Assembly (NCBI GenBank): GCA_001799735.1
Contig: MGUA01000005.1
Location: 15,763-79,762 of the forward strand
Source: Elusimicrobia bacterium GWB2_63_22
GTDB taxonomy: Bacteria; Elusimicrobiota; Elusimicrobia; Elusimicrobiales; UBA9959
Direction of reading: 5' to 3'
DNA length: 64,000 nucleotides
The notes under the pieces were generated by a model. The model was not told the origin of the DNA. It saw nothing but the letters and a program-made list of their open reading frames with translations, and did not search any database. The position numbers and the translations under genes were made by a program. Of this stretch, positions 60,873 through 64,000 are shown piece after piece (position 1 is the first letter of the stretch; each line of letters opens with the position of its first letter).

Positions 60873-62372
60873 TCAGTGCCTGAAATGGCGGATGCCGGCC
60901 AGCAGCATGGCCGCGCCCCGCGCGTCGCAGAGCTGCGCGCAATCCTCGTCGTCCTGCCACCCGCCGGGCTGGATCACGGCCGTCACTCCGCCGGCCAGCG
61001 CGGCCTGCAGGGTCTTGAGCGGCAGGGCCGCGTCGGCGGCCATCACCAGCGGGCCCGCCCCGGGCAGGATGGAGCGCCGCTCCCGCATCTTCCAGACCGC
61101 CCCCCTCACCGCGTCGTAGGTAGAGCTCTCGGCCGCGCTTACGGCGATAACGGTATTCCCCTCCGCCAGCACCACGGCGTAGGTCTTGGCGTATTTTACG
61201 GCGCGCCAGGCCAGCAGCAGCGAACGCATTTCCGCTTCCGACGGCCGGCGCCGGGTGACGCAGGCCGGTTCGGAAGAGAGCAGGACATTGTCCTTGTCCT
61301 CTATGAGCACGCCGCCGGCCACCGAGTGCAGTTCCACTTCGCGCGGGGAAAGCACGGGGGCGCCGAGCTCCAGCACGCGCAGCCCCTCTTTCGTCCGCAG
61401 GATCCGCAGGGCGTCGGGGCTGTAGCCTGGCGCCACCACGCTTTCGATAAAGGCTTCTTTCAGCAGGCCGGCGGTGTCGGCGTCCAGCTGGCGGTTGAAG
61501 GCGGCCGTGCCGCCCACCGCCCCGGCGGGGTCGGCCCGCAGGGCGCCGCGCAGGCACTCGGGCAGGGTGGCGCCGGCGCAGAGGCCTGAGGGGCGGGCAT
61601 GCTTGGCCACGGCGCAGACGGGCTCCTCGAACTCCATGGCGAGCTCGAAGGCCGTGTCGAGGTCGAGGTAATGGTTGAGGTTGAAATTCTCCCCTGCGTG
61701 CACCCTGGCGGCGTTGAGGCCGCGCGGCCGGGCGCCGCTGAGGGCGTAGAAGGCGGCGCGCTGGTGGCGGTTCTCGCCGTAATCCAGGTCGGCTACTTTT
61801 TTAAGGCTGATCACCACCTCGTCGCCGAGCAGGTTGCCGGTCTCGGAGAGGTACTGCGCTATGGTGGCGTCGTAGGCGGCCAGGTATTGCCAGGCCCGGG
61901 AGGCGAGCTGTTTTTTTATCTCGGGCTCCAGGCCGCCGTCCTCCTTGAGCGCCCGCAGGACCGGGCCGTAATCCACGGGACTCGCTACGGTGATGACGTT
62001 GGTGAAGTCGCGGGCGGCGGCCCTGAGCACGGCGGAGTTGGACTGGTCGAGGTAATTGGAGAGTTCCTCTAGGGCGAATTCTTCCTGGCCTACGATGCTG
62101 GCTATGGGGTAAAGGTTGGCGGCTACCACGTAGAAGGCGGGCAGCTCCACGCCGTTCTCGGAAACGGCCGGGAAGCGGCCGGAGAGGGCTTTGAGGACGG
62201 AGTAGGGCACGGGCGGGGAGTAGCGGACTTCCTCGGCTTCTATGCCGGCTTCGGCGAGGAGTTTATAGGTGGAGCCGGAGGCGTAGACGGCGAAGCCGAG
62301 CTCGGAGAGTCCCTTGGCGAACTCCTCGATCCCGGTCTTGTCGTAAACGCTGAGATAAGCGGTTTTATCCAT
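60873..62372 (-). CDS. purH: PurH-like AICAR formyltransferase/IMP cyclohydrolase, divergent
   Basis: AYLSVYDKTGIEEFAKGLSELGFAVYASGSTYKLL; DYGENRHQRAAFYAL; VAKHARPSG; GVTAVIQPGG; GIRHFRH C-terminus. Confidence 0.85.
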   Translation of the reverse strand: MDKTAYLSVYDKTGIEEFAKGLSELGFAVYASGSTYKLLAEAGIEAEEVRYSPPVPYSVLKALSGRFPAVSENGVELPAFYVVAANLYPIASIVGQEEFALEELSNYLDQSNSAVLRAAARDFTNVITVASPVDYGPVLRALKEDGGLEPEIKKQLASRAWQYLAAYDATIAQYLSETGNLLGDEVVISLKKVADLDYGENRHQRAAFYALSGARPRGLNAARVHAGENFNLNHYLDLDTAFELAMEFEEPVCAVAKHARPSGLCAGATLPECLRGALRADPAGAVGGTAAFNRQLDADTAGLLKEAFIESVVAPGYSPDALRILRTKEGLRVLELGAPVLSPREVELHSVAGGVLIEDKDNVLLSSEPACVTRRRPSEAEMRSLLLAWRAVKYAKTYAVVLAEGNTVIAVSAAESSTYDAVRGAVWKMRERRSILPGAGPLVMAADAALPLKTLQAALAGGVTAVIQPGGWQDDEDCAQLCDARGAAMLLAGIRHFRH

Positions 62373-62397
62373 ACATTTCAGCCCAGGGCCGTCCGGA

Positions 62398-62506
62398 GTA
62401 TTCCCCCGCCAACCCTGGCTTGCCGCAGGGAAACCGTTGCGCGGTTTCCCCCCCGCGGGAAATTAAGCGGGGCCCCCCTTTCCCCAAAGGGTTGGCGGGG
62501 GAATAC
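62398..62506. repeat. 109-bp palindromic element with perfect 19-bp inverted ends
   Basis: GTATTCCCCCGCCAACCCT (62398-62416) and its exact reverse complement (62488-62506); inner GGGAAACCG...CGGTTTCCC dyad. Confidence 0.8.
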
Positions 62507-62533
62507 CCCGATCAGCCCTTCGTCAGCTAATAT

Positions 62534-64000
<1,467 letters not shown>

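Overview
This 64 kb, high-GC bacterial chromosomal window is densely coding. Its family content suggests an Elusimicrobiota-like organism, which is inference only. Housekeeping genes include a sigma-70 C-terminus, apt, rpsA/plsC/cmk/dNK, pilT, ftsZ/ftsA/ftsQ, nrdJ, tmk/holB/metG, pssA/psd, eno, lgt, tdh/kbl, purH and a partial ligA. There are three tRNAs: Arg-CCT, Lys-TTT and Leu-TAA. Main points for follow-up: (1) A 28-bp site at 5776-5803 looks like a chromosome-dimer-resolution (dif) site. It sits at the switch point between convergent gene blocks, inside a ~1 kb non-coding region with two kinds of short repeats. (2) The 19.7-37.3 kb locus combines a divergent RpoN, an NtrB/NtrC-like pair, a sequence-perfect -24/-12 promoter with candidate upstream activator sites, large secreted surface proteins, a PorV-like barrel with LysM, two giant coiled-coil proteins (one a histidine kinase), and a response regulator fused through a TM helix to an extracytoplasmic propeller-like domain. 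I consider this the best candidate for an undescribed system. (3) nrdJ carries a 414-codon LAGLIDADG intein. (4) A HEXXH-peptidase/TolB-propeller/Omp85-like barrel fusion, a PurH lacking the usual IMP-cyclohydrolase motif, a TlpA-DUF3738 fusion and a stand-alone tetrapyrrole-methylase-fold (borosin-like) methyltransferase are also present. (5) A repeated GACATATGTC/TTGACATATAA operator-like motif lies upstream of a porin leader and of a probably leaderless wHTH-like gene. (6) A 109-bp palindromic element with perfect 19-bp inverted ends separates purH and ligA.
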